From an uncultured Prevotella sp. (GTDB lineage Bacteria; Bacteroidota; Bacteroidia; Bacteroidales; Bacteroidaceae), in the NCBI GenBank assembly GCA_902800365.1, contig CADCEF010000022.1, positions 1 to 64,000 of the forward strand: a stretch of DNA of 64,000 bases, read 5' to 3'. The position numbers and the translations under genes are program-made. The notes beneath the pieces were generated by a model. The model searched no databases. It saw only the letters and a list, made by a program, of their open reading frames with translations, and had not been told where the DNA came from. Below, piece by piece: positions 55,541 through 64,000 of this stretch (position 1 is its first letter; the number at the start of each line of letters is the position of its first letter).

Positions 55541-58375
55541 TTAAAGTTTCTGTTCTACCTCGATCTCTGTGAAGGTCTCGATGATATCACCTACCTGGAT
55601 ATCGTTGAAGTTAACCAGTGAGATACCACACTCCAGTCCGGTTGCCACTTCCTTGGCATCGTCCTTGTAGCGCTTCAGGGCATCGATAGGAGCAGTGTGG
55701 ATCACGATACCATCGCGGATAACGCGAGCCTTGTCCTTGTTGTGAACCTTACCATTGGTAACCAGACCACCGGCAACGGTACCAACCTTCGATATCTTGA
55801 ATACCTGCTTAACCTCGATTTCACCAGCAAGAATCTCCTTCTTAACCTTATCAAGCATACCCTGCATGGTCTGCTTCACATCGTCGATAGCATCGTAGAT
55901 GATAGAGTATGTGTTGATTTCAACGCCCTCACGATCGGCAGCCTTACGGGCATCGGCCGAAGGTCGAACCTGGAATCCGATGATGATAGCCTCAGAAGCT
56001 GATGCCAACATAACATCGTTCTCTGAAATCTGACCCACAGCCTTGTTGATAACGTTTACCTGAACCTTCTCGGTAGAAAGCTTGATGAACGAATCAGACA
56101 GAGCCTCGATAGATCCGTCGGTATCACCCTTAACGATGATGTTAAGCTCGTGGAACTCACCCAGAGCAATACGGTGTGACAGCTCATCAAGACCAAGCTT
56201 GGTTGTGGTACGCAGGCTCTGCTCACGCTGAAGCTGGATACGCTTGTTAGCGATTTCGCGGGCCTCCTGCTCACTCTCCATAACATGGAACGAGTCACCG
56301 GCTGTTGGAGCACCGTTCAGACCAAGGATGATTGCTGGCTCGGCTGGGCCTGCCTCATCAATGCGCTGGTTACGCTCATTGAACATAGCCTTAACCTTAC
56401 CCCAGGCTGTACCTGCGATAACTACGTCGCCTACCTTCAGTGTACCATTTGATACAAGTACGGTAGAAACATATCCACGACCCTTGTCGAGCGAACTCTC
56501 GATGATAGAACCTGTAGCCTTACGGTTAGGATTAGCCTTCAGGTCGAGCATCTCGGCCTCGAGCAGCACCTTCTCAAGCAGCTCGTCAACGCCGATACCC
56601 TTCTTGGCACTAATCTCCTGGCACTGGTACTTACCACCCCACTCCTCAACAAGCAGGTTCATGTTTGCCAGGTCCTCACGAATCTTATCAGGGTTAGCAC
56701 CTGGCTTATCTATCTTGTTGATAGCGAATACCATTGGTACGTTTGCAGCCTGTGCGTGAGCGATGGCCTCTTTGGTAGTAGGCATCACAGAGTCATCAGC
56801 TGCAACAATGATGATGGCGATATCGGTTACCTGAGCACCACGGGCACGCATGGCGGTAAATGCCTCGTGACCTGGGGTATCAAGGAATGTAATCTGTCGG
56901 CCATCCTTCAGCTTCACGTTGTAAGCACCGATGTGCTGTGTGATACCACCAGCCTCACCAGCGATAACGTTAGTGTTGCGAATATGGTCGAGCAGAGATG
57001 TCTTACCGTGGTCAACATGTCCCATCACTGTAACGATAGGAGCGCGGCTGATCAGATCGTTCTCATCATCATCCTCCTCGGTAATAGCGTTCTGTACCTC
57101 AGCACTTACATATTCTGTTGTGAATCCAAACTCCTCAGCAACGATGTTGATGGTCTCAGCATCCAGACGCTGATTGATTGATACCATGATACCGATGCTC
57201 ATACATGTACCGATAACCTGGTTAACACCAACGTTCATCATGGTAGCCAACTCAGAAACAGTAACGAACTCGGTAAGCTTAAGTACCTTGCTCTGTGCTG
57301 CCTCAGCTGCCATCTCCTCGTTCATACGCTCTGCAACAGCATCACGCTTCTCACGACGATACTTGGCACCCTTCTTGTTCTGGTTCTTCGATGTCAGGCG
57401 GGCCAGAGTCTCCTTAACCTGGCGTGCTACTGCCTCATCGTCAACCTCAAGTGGTTTCTGGAACGAGCGGTTCTTCTTGTTCTTCTTACCGCCGCCCTGG
57501 TTGCCACCATCCTGGAAGTTCTGGTTGCCACCCTTATTCTTCTTATTATTATTGTTGCCGCCCTTGTTGTTATTCTCATTGGCTGCAGCCTCGATGTCAA
57601 CACGCTCCTTACCACCATGAATGCGCTCGCGCTTCTTCTTCTCGCCGTTGTGCATCTGAGCCTGCTTCTCCTCACGCTCCTTACGACGCTCCTCCTTTGA
57701 CTTCTTCTTAGGACGAGTGCTCTGGTTCAGTGAGTCGAGGTCGATCTTACCAACAACGTTGAAGTTAGGAGCCATCTTCTTCTCGCTCTTCAGAGTGAAG
57801 ATCGATGAGTCGTCAGCGGGCTTCTGCTCAGCCTTAGGCTGTTCAGCAACAGGCTGTGGTTTTGGCTCGGGCTTTACCTCAGCTTTTGGCTGTGGCTTGG
57901 GTTCGGGCTTAACCTCTGGCTTTGGCTCGGGCTTTGGGGCAACTGGCTGTGGCTTTGGCTCAGGCTTAACCTCTGGTTTGGGTTGAGGCTTTGGCTCGGG
58001 CTTTGGCTGTACAGCTGCAGGTGCCTTGGGCTTTTCTTCCTGAGTCTTGTTTGGCTTGCCAACAGAACTCAGGTCAATCTTTCCTAATGGAGTGAAAGTC
58101 TGCTTAGCCTCCTCCTTAGTCTGTGCCACTGCTGGCTCCGACTTGTGTTCTGGCTTTGCTTTCTTATCCTTTTTGGGGAACATCATACCGGCCTGGGTCT
58201 TAACATCCTTGTCGCCCTTGAACTCCTTAACCAGCGCGTTGTACTGCTCGTCACTGATTTTAGTGTTTACGGTGGCGTCGGTAATGTCGCCCAAGTTCTT
58301 CTTCTTCAGATAGTCAACTGCTGTCTGAAGTCCGATATTCAGTTCTGTTAATACTTTATTTAATCTTACACCCAT
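55541..58375 (-). CDS. infB: translation initiation factor IF-2
   Basis: 944 aa. GTPase that places initiator tRNA on the 30S subunit. N-terminal IF2N domain (1-55), a long disordered linker with Pro/Lys/Glu repeats (124-186) and basic/Asn-Gly stretches, a second IF2N segment near 370, then the G domain ([23 protein letters not shown]) and C-terminal domains. Starts after a 15-bp repeat spacer following nusA. Confidence 0.97.
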   Translation of the reverse strand: MGVRLNKVLTELNIGLQTAVDYLKKKNLGDITDATVNTKISDEQYNALVKEFKGDKDVKTQAGMMFPKKDKKAKPEHKSEPAVAQTKEEAKQTFTPLGKIDLSSVGKPNKTQEEKPKAPAAVQPKPEPKPQPKPEVKPEPKPQPVAPKPEPKPEVKPEPKPQPKAEVKPEPKPQPVAEQPKAEQKPADDSSIFTLKSEKKMAPNFNVVGKIDLDSLNQSTRPKKKSKEERRKEREEKQAQMHNGEKKKRERIHGGKERVDIEAAANENNNKGGNNNNKKNKGGNQNFQDGGNQGGGKKNKKNRSFQKPLEVDDEAVARQVKETLARLTSKNQNKKGAKYRREKRDAVAERMNEEMAAEAAQSKVLKLTEFVTVSELATMMNVGVNQVIGTCMSIGIMVSINQRLDAETINIVAEEFGFTTEYVSAEVQNAITEEDDDENDLISRAPIVTVMGHVDHGKTSLLDHIRNTNVIAGEAGGITQHIGAYNVKLKDGRQITFLDTPGHEAFTAMRARGAQVTDIAIIIVAADDSVMPTTKEAIAHAQAANVPMVFAINKIDKPGANPDKIREDLANMNLLVEEWGGKYQCQEISAKKGIGVDELLEKVLLEAEMLDLKANPNRKATGSIIESSLDKGRGYVSTVLVSNGTLKVGDVVIAGTAWGKVKAMFNERNQRIDEAGPAEPAIILGLNGAPTAGDSFHVMESEQEAREIANKRIQLQREQSLRTTTKLGLDELSHRIALGEFHELNIIVKGDTDGSIEALSDSFIKLSTEKVQVNVINKAVGQISENDVMLASASEAIIIGFQVRPSADARKAADREGVEINTYSIIYDAIDDVKQTMQGMLDKVKKEILAGEIEVKQVFKISKVGTVAGGLVTNGKVHNKDKARVIRDGIVIHTAPIDALKRYKDDAKEVATGLECGISLVNFNDIQVGDIIETFTEIEVEQKL
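57818..58006 (-). repeat. IF-2 linker with [17 protein letters not shown] repeats
   Basis: Codons 124-186 of infB encode repeats of the type KPEPKPQP and [10 protein letters not shown]. The DNA is repetitive enough to change length by slippage without loss of frame when the units are multiples of three. Confidence 0.8.
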
Positions 58376-58380
58376 CTAAT

Positions 58381-58410
58381 TTACAATTTGACAATTTACA
58401 ATTTGACAAT
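58381..58410 (-). repeat. 15-bp tandem repeat between nusA and infB
   Basis: Two exact 15-bp units (ATTGTCAAATTGTAA on the minus strand) fill the whole spacer and touch the nusA stop codon, matching the design at 52742-52771. Confidence 0.8.
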
Positions 58411-59669
58411 TACTCAAACTCCGCACGGAGTACATCCAGCAGTTGGTCGACGGTCTCTTCCTCGAGGTCGGCCTTTTCAATCAGCATCTCACGTGGAGCA
58501 TTGAGCACAGCCTTAGCTGTATCCAGACCGATAGCCTTGATGGCATCGATAACCCACTGGTCGATCTCGTCAGAGAACTCATCCAGATAGATATCCTCAT
58601 CGGCCTCACCTTCGTTCAATACACGGAATACGTCGATGGTATACTCAGTAAGCATAGAAGCCAGCTTGATGTTCATACCGCCACGACCGATAGCCAGTGA
58701 AACCTCCTCAGGCTGCAGATAAACCTCTGCCTTGTGGTTCTCGGCATCAATGTTGATGCTTGAGATCTTAGCTGGACTCAGAGCACGCTGGATGAACAGC
58801 TGTGTATTGCTTGAGTAGTTGATAACATCGATATTCTCGTTGCACAGCTCGCGAACGATACCATGCACACGACTACCCTTAACACCTACGCAGGCTCCTA
58901 CAGGATCGATACGATCATCATAGCTCTCAACGGCAACCTTAGCACGATCGCCAGGGATACGAGCCACGCGCTTGATAGTGATCAGACCGTCCTGAATCTC
59001 AGGAACCTCAGCCTCGAGCAGACGCTCCAGGAACTCTGGGCTTGTACGGCTCAGGATGATGCGTGGGTTGTTGTTCTCGTTCTGTACCTCCTTAACGATG
59101 GCACGTACAGTCTCACCCTTGTGATAGTTGTCTGAAGGAATCTGCTCCTGCTTTGGCAAGTGCAGCTCATTACCCTCGTCGTCAATCAGCAGCACCTCAC
59201 GCTTCCAGATCTGGTAAACCTCACCGCTTACAACAGTGTGTACCTTATCCTTATACTTCTGGTAGAGTGAATCGTGCTCTAGCTCAAGAATCTTCGAAGC
59301 CAGAGTCTGACGCAGGTTCAGAATAGCACGGCGACCGAACTTCTGGAAGTTAACCTCCTCAGATACCTCCTCGCCAACCTCGTAGTCGGGCTCAATCTTC
59401 TGAGCCTCACTCAGCTCTATCTCCTTGTTCTCATCTACCACCTCACCATCGGCTACTACCACACGGTTACGGTGAATCTCAAAGTCGCCCTTGTCGGGGT
59501 TAACGATCACGTCAAAATTCTCGTCCGAACCAAAGATCTTAGCGATAACGTTACGGAAGCTTTCTTCCAGCACGCTCACCAAAGTGGTACGATCGATGTT
59601 TTTTGTTTCCTTAAATTCCTGAAAGGTCTCAATCATTGAGGGGCCCTTCTCTTCTTTCTTGATAGCCAT
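58410..59669 (-). CDS. nusA: transcription factor NusA
   Basis: 419 aa. N-terminal RNA-polymerase-binding domain, S1 domain, then two KH domains (VGACVGVKGSRV; IGRGGMNIKLASML). It is shorter than E. coli NusA because the C-terminal acidic repeats are missing, though a short helical tail follows the KH domains. A start at Met12 is also possible. Lies in the usual rimP-nusA-infB order. Confidence 0.96.
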   Translation of the reverse strand: MAIKKEEKGPSMIETFQEFKETKNIDRTTLVSVLEESFRNVIAKIFGSDENFDVIVNPDKGDFEIHRNRVVVADGEVVDENKEIELSEAQKIEPDYEVGEEVSEEVNFQKFGRRAILNLRQTLASKILELEHDSLYQKYKDKVHTVVSGEVYQIWKREVLLIDDEGNELHLPKQEQIPSDNYHKGETVRAIVKEVQNENNNPRIILSRTSPEFLERLLEAEVPEIQDGLITIKRVARIPGDRAKVAVESYDDRIDPVGACVGVKGSRVHGIVRELCNENIDVINYSSNTQLFIQRALSPAKISSINIDAENHKAEVYLQPEEVSLAIGRGGMNIKLASMLTEYTIDVFRVLNEGEADEDIYLDEFSDEIDQWVIDAIKAIGLDTAKAVLNAPREMLIEKADLEEETVDQLLDVLRAEFE

Positions 59670-59700
59670 TGATATATTTTTTTATTTTACTATTTCATTA

Positions 59701-60168
59701 TTATTTGAATGCCAATAGATACTTAGCATACTTCACCTCGTCCATCTGGTATGTCTTGTCAACATCTACCAGCACGGGGCGCTTCTTGCCTTCCTGCTTC
59801 TGCTTTTCCTGTACGGTAATAGTAAAGCTTGGAGCGTCAACAGCCTTAAGCACACCCTGCACCTTCTTACCATCGGCCTGCAGCACCTCGAGAGTGTCGC
59901 CAATGTGGTTGATGTACTGCTGGGCTACCTTGAAGGGCTGACCCAGTCCGGCACTGCCAACTTCCAGTTCAAATTCTCCGAGTTCCTCACCCAGGCGCTC
60001 CTGGAGGAAACGACTCAGTTCTGCACAATCCTCGATCCATACGCCGTCTGCGTGGTCGATTTCGATTACGATACGGTCATCAGCCGCAAAGTTTACGTCT
60101 ACAAGGAAGTACTCGTTGCCCTGCAACCACTCTTCCGTTAATGTCTGAATAATCTCTTTATTTATCAT
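59701..60168 (-). CDS. rimP: ribosome maturation factor RimP
   Basis: 155 aa. Assists 30S maturation. N-terminal alpha/beta domain with DCAELSRFLQERLGE and LEVGSAGLGQPFK (the conserved EVSSPGLxRPL region), then a C-terminal SH3-like domain. First gene of the operon. Confidence 0.93.
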   Translation of the reverse strand: MINKEIIQTLTEEWLQGNEYFLVDVNFAADDRIVIEIDHADGVWIEDCAELSRFLQERLGEELGEFELEVGSAGLGQPFKVAQQYINHIGDTLEVLQADGKKVQGVLKAVDAPSFTITVQEKQKQEGKKRPVLVDVDKTYQMDEVKYAKYLLAFK

Positions 60169-60188
60169 CTATCAGTTATTAAATATAA

Positions 60189-60239
60189 GAATGAGAGACT
60201 CTTGCGAGCCCCTCATTCCGCTGAACGGGTGCAAAATTA
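60189..60239 (-). promoter_or_regulatory. promoter and leader hairpin of the rimP-nusA-infB-suf operon
   Basis: TAATTTTG on the minus strand at 60239-60232, about 64 nt before the rimP start. The leader contains a 7-bp stem GAATGAG/CTCATTC (arms near 60223-60217 and 60196-60190). Confidence 0.6.
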
Positions 60240-60278
60240 CGAATATTTCCGCAATCCGCCAAATTTTTCGCCACTTTT

Positions 60279-62048
60279 TTATGCTAAATCGCTAAAAATC
60301 ATCTGTTTAGGTGCAGTTTTAGTGATATTTACGGGCGATTTCTTCTGTAGCTGTATCAGCTGGGCTGTCTGCTTCTGTTTCTTAGGCTGCAGCACTTTCT
60401 TGTACTCATCAGGATTCTTCAGCAAGCGTATGGCCTCTTTTACTTGCTTGTCGTAATTCAAGCCAGCCTCTATGGTGCCACGCTGATAATAGTAGGCAGC
60501 AATAATCTCACTCTCCAGAACCTGACGCAGCACACGCTCATGCTTGTCAAGATCGGTAGCCACGTTGTGGTTAAGCTGCTTCTCCAACTCGTCGAATGTC
60601 TTCTTGGCATCATCGTAGTAGCCCTCGAACTTAGCTGTCTTCACCAGTTCGACCAACTGCTTCTTGCTCACTGGGTCGTAGGTAAAGCCGCTCTTTATCA
60701 CGCGGTTCTTGAAATCCTGCCAGTCAGCATCGCTAATATGGAACTCTGGAGCAGCTGCTATTGCGGGGTGCTTGGCGATGTACTCAACCACATAGTCGAA
60801 CATTACCTCGGTACTGTCCTGACCGCTGGCGCTCAGATAGAAGGCTATGTTTGGAATAGTGTCGCCCTTAAGCTCTACATCAGGCATAATGCCGCCGCCA
60901 TCACGAACCTCACGACCATTGCGGGTATAGAACACCTTGGTAAGTGAGTCGGGTATATGCTCCTGATATCCTACTCCGCGCTTGTAGTTGTAAGCCTGAA
61001 TGCAACGACCGCTTGGAATGTAGTATTTAGATGTTGTTACCTTCATATTAGTATTGTATGGCAGGTCGATAGGAATCTGAACCAATCCCTTGCCGTACGT
61101 ACGCGTACCTAATATAATGGCACGATCAAGGTCTTGCAGTGCGCCACTCGATATCTCGCTGGCCGATGCTGTCTCGCCATTCACAAGCACAACCATTGGC
61201 ATCAGTGTGTCTACAGGTTCAATGCGAGTCTGGTATTCCTTGTTTGCCTGACGTATCTTTCCGCGGTTCTCAACCACCTTCAATCCCTTGGGCAACCAGA
61301 TATTCAGAATATCGACAGCCTCTTGTTCCGATCCACCGCCATTGCCACGCAAATCGAATATCAGCGATGTAGCTCCCTGCTTCTTCAGGTCAACAAAAGC
61401 ACGGCGCACCTCCTTGGCGCATCCCTCGGTAAACTGGTTCAGCACGATGTAGCCTACTCCGTCCTTTATTCCGTAGTAAGGCATCTCGGGCAATTTGATG
61501 TTGCGGCGGGTAATCTTAAAGTTCATCATCTTTCCTGTGCTGGGGCGCATCACCTTCAGCACGAAGGTAGTTCCTGGCTCGCCACGCAGATGACTGCTTA
61601 CATAGTTTACCTCTTTATTTGTCATCATCGAGTCGTCGATACTCAGTATCACATCGCCCTTCTTCAGCCCGGCCTCAGCGGCAGGCATGTTCTCATAGGG
61701 CTCGTCGATAACCACTCTATCCAGTTTCTGGTGCTTGCGTACTATGGCTCCTATACCGGCATACTTACCAGTAAGCATCTGGCGCAGATTCTTTGTATCC
61801 TCCTGCGCATAATATTCGGTATAGGGATCCAGACTGCGCAGCATGGCATTGATGGCCGTTCCCACAGTCTCCTTTGGGTTCAGCGTATCAACATACAGCA
61901 AATCCAGATTCTTATATACGTGGTTCAGAATATCCAACTGCTTGGCCACCTCGAAATTGTGGTCGTTAGGTTTCTGAGCCATCGTTGTGCTGGCCGACAT
62001 TGCCATCGCACATAGAGCTATGATTATCTGCTTCTTCATCATCATCAA
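60279..62048 (-). CDS. S41 (C-terminal processing type) protease with PDZ domain
   Basis: 589 aa. Signal peptide (MMMMKKQIIIALCAMAMSASTTMAQ), then a helical N-terminus, a PDZ domain (YENMPAAEAGLKKGDVILSID) and the S41 core with the catalytic Ser in GETASASEISSGALQD and Lys in TRTYGKGLVQ. The C-terminal 200 residues are helical with a basic end. Exported; likely a periplasmic tail-specific protease. Confidence 0.93.
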   Translation of the reverse strand: MMMMKKQIIIALCAMAMSASTTMAQKPNDHNFEVAKQLDILNHVYKNLDLLYVDTLNPKETVGTAINAMLRSLDPYTEYYAQEDTKNLRQMLTGKYAGIGAIVRKHQKLDRVVIDEPYENMPAAEAGLKKGDVILSIDDSMMTNKEVNYVSSHLRGEPGTTFVLKVMRPSTGKMMNFKITRRNIKLPEMPYYGIKDGVGYIVLNQFTEGCAKEVRRAFVDLKKQGATSLIFDLRGNGGGSEQEAVDILNIWLPKGLKVVENRGKIRQANKEYQTRIEPVDTLMPMVVLVNGETASASEISSGALQDLDRAIILGTRTYGKGLVQIPIDLPYNTNMKVTTSKYYIPSGRCIQAYNYKRGVGYQEHIPDSLTKVFYTRNGREVRDGGGIMPDVELKGDTIPNIAFYLSASGQDSTEVMFDYVVEYIAKHPAIAAAPEFHISDADWQDFKNRVIKSGFTYDPVSKKQLVELVKTAKFEGYYDDAKKTFDELEKQLNHNVATDLDKHERVLRQVLESEIIAAYYYQRGTIEAGLNYDKQVKEAIRLLKNPDEYKKVLQPKKQKQTAQLIQLQKKSPVNITKTAPKQMIFSDLA

Positions 62049-62068
62049 TAATTATTGTTTTATGGGTG

Positions 62069-62076
62069 CAAAATTA
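62069..62076 (-). promoter_or_regulatory. promoter of the S41 protease gene
   Basis: The minus strand reads TAATTTTG followed by CACCC, the same as the rimP promoter, 20 nt before the start codon. Confidence 0.6.
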
Positions 62077-62157
62077 AATGATTCTTGCCAAAAAACATGC
62101 AATTTTGTAGGAAAAATGAAAAAAATTAAGGTTTATAGTGATTTTTTTCCAAAAAAG

Positions 62158-62189
62158 TTTGGTAGTTTCGAAAAAACGTCGTACTTTTG
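62158..62189 (+). promoter_or_regulatory. tRNA-Asn promoter
   Basis: TTTG (62158-62161), 20 nt, TACTTTTG (62182-62189), followed by CACCCGC, as in the tRNA-Glu promoter. Confidence 0.8.
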
Positions 62190-62211
62190 CACCCGCTTAA
62201 CAGCAATGACT

Positions 62212-62285
62212 GCTTCAGTAGCTCAGTTGGTTAGAGCACCTGACTGTTAATCAGGGGGTCGTTGGTTCAAGCCCATCCTGAAGCG
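62212..62285 (+). tRNA. tRNA-Asn (anticodon GTT)
   Basis: Acceptor GCTTCAG/CTGAAGC with discriminator G, D stem GCTC/GAGC, anticodon stem CCTGA/TCAGG with loop CTGTTAA giving GTT, T arm GTTGG-TTCAAGC-CCATC (one T-T mismatch). No encoded CCA. Confidence 0.92.
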
Positions 62286-62394
62286 CTCTTTTTCTCACAT
62301 TTCATAATTGCACTCATTTTCCACCCAAATCCCTAAATATAGGCATTTATGATTATTTAACCACGAAAAATAGGTATTCAACTTATGTTTGTAT

Positions 62395-62402
62395 TATATT
62401 TG
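62395..62402 (+). promoter_or_regulatory. promoter of the superoxide dismutase gene
   Basis: TATATTTG 28 nt before the ATG at 62431. No clear TTTG element 20 nt upstream. Confidence 0.5.
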
Positions 62403-62430
62403 CAACGGATTAACTAAAAACAAATAAGGT

Positions 62431-63012
62431 ATGGGAAAATTTGAATTGATGGCATTGCCGTATGCGATGGAGGCGCTGGAACCTGTTATTAGTAAACAGA
62501 CACTGGAGTTTCATCATGGTAAGCACTTGGCTGCTTATGTAAACAACCTGAATGGTCTGCTGCCTGGAAGCGGGTTTGAGGACGTTGCACTTGAGGAGAT
62601 AGTATGCAGGGCTATGGGAGGAATACTTAACAATGCAGGACAGATACTGAACCACGAGTTGTACTTTAAGCAGTTTACAGGCAAGCCTGATAAGACAGAG
62701 CCAACGGGAGCGTTAGCTGAGGCTATAGTACGCGACTTCGGATCGTTCGATGCTTTCAAAGAGGCTTTCCAAAAATCTGGTGCAACTCTTTTTGGCAGCG
62801 GATGGGTTTGGCTTTCGGCCGATAAAGATGGAAAACTCGTGATTACCCAAGAAACGAATGCCTCTAACCCCATTCAGAAAGGATTGAAACCGCTACTCAC
62901 GTTCGATGTTTGGGAACATGCCTACTATCTGGACTATCAGAACCGTCGTCCCGACCACCTTGCTGCCTTGTGGCAGATTGTTGATTGGGACGTGATAGAG
63001 AAGCGGTATTAA
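62431..63012 (+). CDS. sodB: Fe/Mn superoxide dismutase
   Basis: 193 aa cytoplasmic enzyme of Fe/Mn type. The metal ligands are in LEFHHGKHLAAYVNNLN (His), ELYFKQF region (His in LNHELY) and DVWEHAYYLDYQNRR (Asp, His). Bacteroidota enzymes of this type often use either metal; which one cannot be read here. It ends 4 nt into the convergent DUF4130 gene. Confidence 0.96.
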   Translation: MGKFELMALPYAMEALEPVISKQTLEFHHGKHLAAYVNNLNGLLPGSGFEDVALEEIVCRAMGGILNNAGQILNHELYFKQFTGKPDKTEPTGALAEAIVRDFGSFDAFKEAFQKSGATLFGSGWVWLSADKDGKLVITQETNASNPIQKGLKPLLTFDVWEHAYYLDYQNRRPDHLAALWQIVDWDVIEKRY

Positions 63013-63788
63013 TTCTTCTCCGTCATGTATTTCCAGTAACGGCGCGGCATATCGTTGAGTTGTTTCTTGGGATTCATACGCTCTTTAATGCAGATGGCCT
63101 TAAAGTAGGTACGCCAAAGATCCTGAAACATCTTATCGTTATCGCTTAACACGTCGGCATCGAGTTTACCGTTACTCAGGTCGAATGGTACGGCAGCCTC
63201 ATTCTCAAAGGTGATACGGATGGGGGCTGCCGTACCATCGTAATAGTATCCGTAGTGGCGATGGGCATCGTAAATGAGCCAGGGCTGATCGTTGAAGCGG
63301 TCTTGAAAGTGGTCGATAATGAGCGGCAACACATTGTGATCGGGCGACACCACGGCCAGATAGGTACCGTCCTTCGCCTTCTGAAATCGGATGAACTGCT
63401 TCATGCGCAGTTGCTCGTGCAGCACGCGCCTACAACTGTTGCGCACCTCAAGCACATCAGGATCGCTGGCATTTCGCTCTAACTCCCGAACTTTCGTGCG
63501 AAACACCTTGCAGATAAAGTTGAACAACGGCTGATTGAGCGTGCGCTCCTCCGACTGCCAACTAACAGAAATCATGCGCATTCCATCTTTAGAAAGGTAT
63601 TTCTCCAGTCCTTTCCAAACGCGTTCGGCATGCTCGCTATCTGTTATCACATGGTGGGGCTCATCGGCAAACAAGGGCAGTTGGTCGCCCTCTGCCAACA
63701 GGTATTCTGGCTGTTGTTTCAGAAAGAAACTGTCGAACACAGCCGTCAACAGTCCATCAAGGGTATTATCAAAAACGTAAACCGTCAT
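63009..63788 (-). CDS. probable DNA metabolism protein (DUF4130/TIGR03915-like)
   Basis: 259 aa. Contains the pattern of the DUF4130 family, with the C-terminal region DMPRRYWKYMTE and a WLIYDAHRHYGYYYDG motif near residue 177. The family is linked to a radical-SAM protein proposed to repair or modify DNA; the next gene upstream on this strand fits that partner. The enzyme activity is unknown. Start overlaps the partner's stop by 4 nt. Confidence 0.88.
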   Translation of the reverse strand: MTVYVFDNTLDGLLTAVFDSFFLKQQPEYLLAEGDQLPLFADEPHHVITDSEHAERVWKGLEKYLSKDGMRMISVSWQSEERTLNQPLFNFICKVFRTKVRELERNASDPDVLEVRNSCRRVLHEQLRMKQFIRFQKAKDGTYLAVVSPDHNVLPLIIDHFQDRFNDQPWLIYDAHRHYGYYYDGTAAPIRITFENEAAVPFDLSNGKLDADVLSDNDKMFQDLWRTYFKAICIKERMNPKKQLNDMPRRYWKYMTEKN

Positions 63789-64000
63789 TGTCCTTCCTCG
63801 TTGTCATCCTTGAAATCCAGCATCAGCTGTTGTTCGGCAGCAGCCCGTTTCTGCTGAGCTTTTGAGAGCAGCATGGGGCGCAGACGCTCTGGGCGAATCT
63901 CGTTAATGCCGATGATGGGCTGCGAGAAACTTGAAGTAAGTTCGCCGCAGGTTATGAAATACTTGGCTTTCTTCAGCACCACACCCATCTTTTTAAGATG
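63785..64000 (-). CDS. radical-SAM DNA modification/repair protein, C-terminal part (partial)
   Basis: Only the last 71 codons are visible; the frame is open to the window edge (reading HLKKMGVVLKKAKYFITCGE). The end is rich in Arg, Gln and Lys. The pairing with the DUF4130 gene and the KKAKYFITC stretch suggest the TIGR03916 protein. The SAM cluster motif lies outside the window, so the call rests on context. Confidence 0.7.
   Translation of the reverse strand, partial: HLKKMGVVLKKAKYFITCGELTSSFSQPIIGINEIRPERLRPMLLSKAQQKRAAAEQQLMLDFKDDNEEGQ

Noticed and set aside
61134-62015. 293-codon open frame opposite the S41 protease
   Set aside because: Antisense shadow; the protease reads through all catalytic motifs on the other strand.

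Overview
The window is chromosomal DNA from a Bacteroidota bacterium, most likely Prevotellaceae. The evidence is the promoter signature TAnnTTTG (often with a TTTG element 20 nt upstream) in front of many transcription units, start codons without strong Shine-Dalgarno sites, a Bacteroidota-type division/cell-wall cluster that lacks murF, ddl and murB, and families typical of that phylum (DUF4250, DUF3109, PASTA-tailed FtsI, BT4734/VirE-type primase-helicase). The genus is an inference. The far left carries only the first codons of a minus-strand gene; the far right cuts into a radical-SAM gene.

Layout. 0.2-15.7 kb: a plus-strand dcw operon mraZ-rsmH-ftsL-ftsI-murE-mraY-murD-ftsW-murG-murC-ftsQ-ftsA-ftsZ, preceded by a three-repeat MraZ operator. 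15.7-19.2 kb: recO (minus), tRNA-Glu(TTC), rpsT with a structured leader, gyrB. 19.3-22.4 kb: a small DUF6078-like gene, then a 520-bp iteron-like repeat region and a stand-alone VirE-type primase/helicase gene. 22.5-26.7 kb: a membrane-tethered TPR/AraC regulator, a direct-repeat operator, and a three-gene lipoprotein operon ending in a clostripain-like (C11) protein whose nucleophile position reads Ser rather than Cys. 26.9-35.4 kb (minus): a complete NHLP-type peptide secretion locus. It holds a small membrane/coiled-coil protein, two duplicated precursor peptides with GG leaders, a 43-codon coupled ORF over a very strong hairpin, a HlyD adaptor, a C39-peptidase ABC exporter, a second ABC exporter, a second (lipoprotein) adaptor and a TolC-type outer-membrane channel. 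No modification enzyme is visible. A remnant of another C11 3' end lies on its far side.

35.8-45.2 kb: a one-polypeptide amino-acid ABC importer whose substrate-binding domain appears circularly permuted, FKBP isomerase, two small coupled genes, peroxiredoxin, butyrate kinase and phosphate butyryltransferase, then a GH95 fucosidase coupled to an AraC regulator. 45.2-48.7 kb: DUF3109, ung, an HD alarmone-hydrolase-like protein and gpmI. 48.7-60.2 kb (minus): one long run rimP-nusA-infB-sufB-purine permease-sufC-sufD-sufS-rnhB that joins translation/transcription factors to Fe-S cluster assembly. 60.3-64 kb: S41 protease, tRNA-Asn(GTT), superoxide dismutase, and a TIGR03915/TIGR03916-like DNA-metabolism pair cut by the window edge.

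The most unusual parts are the peptide-export locus with its neighbouring C11 operon, the permuted single-chain ABC importer, and the iteron region before the primase gene. All functional statements come from reading the sequence and recalled family knowledge; no searches were run.
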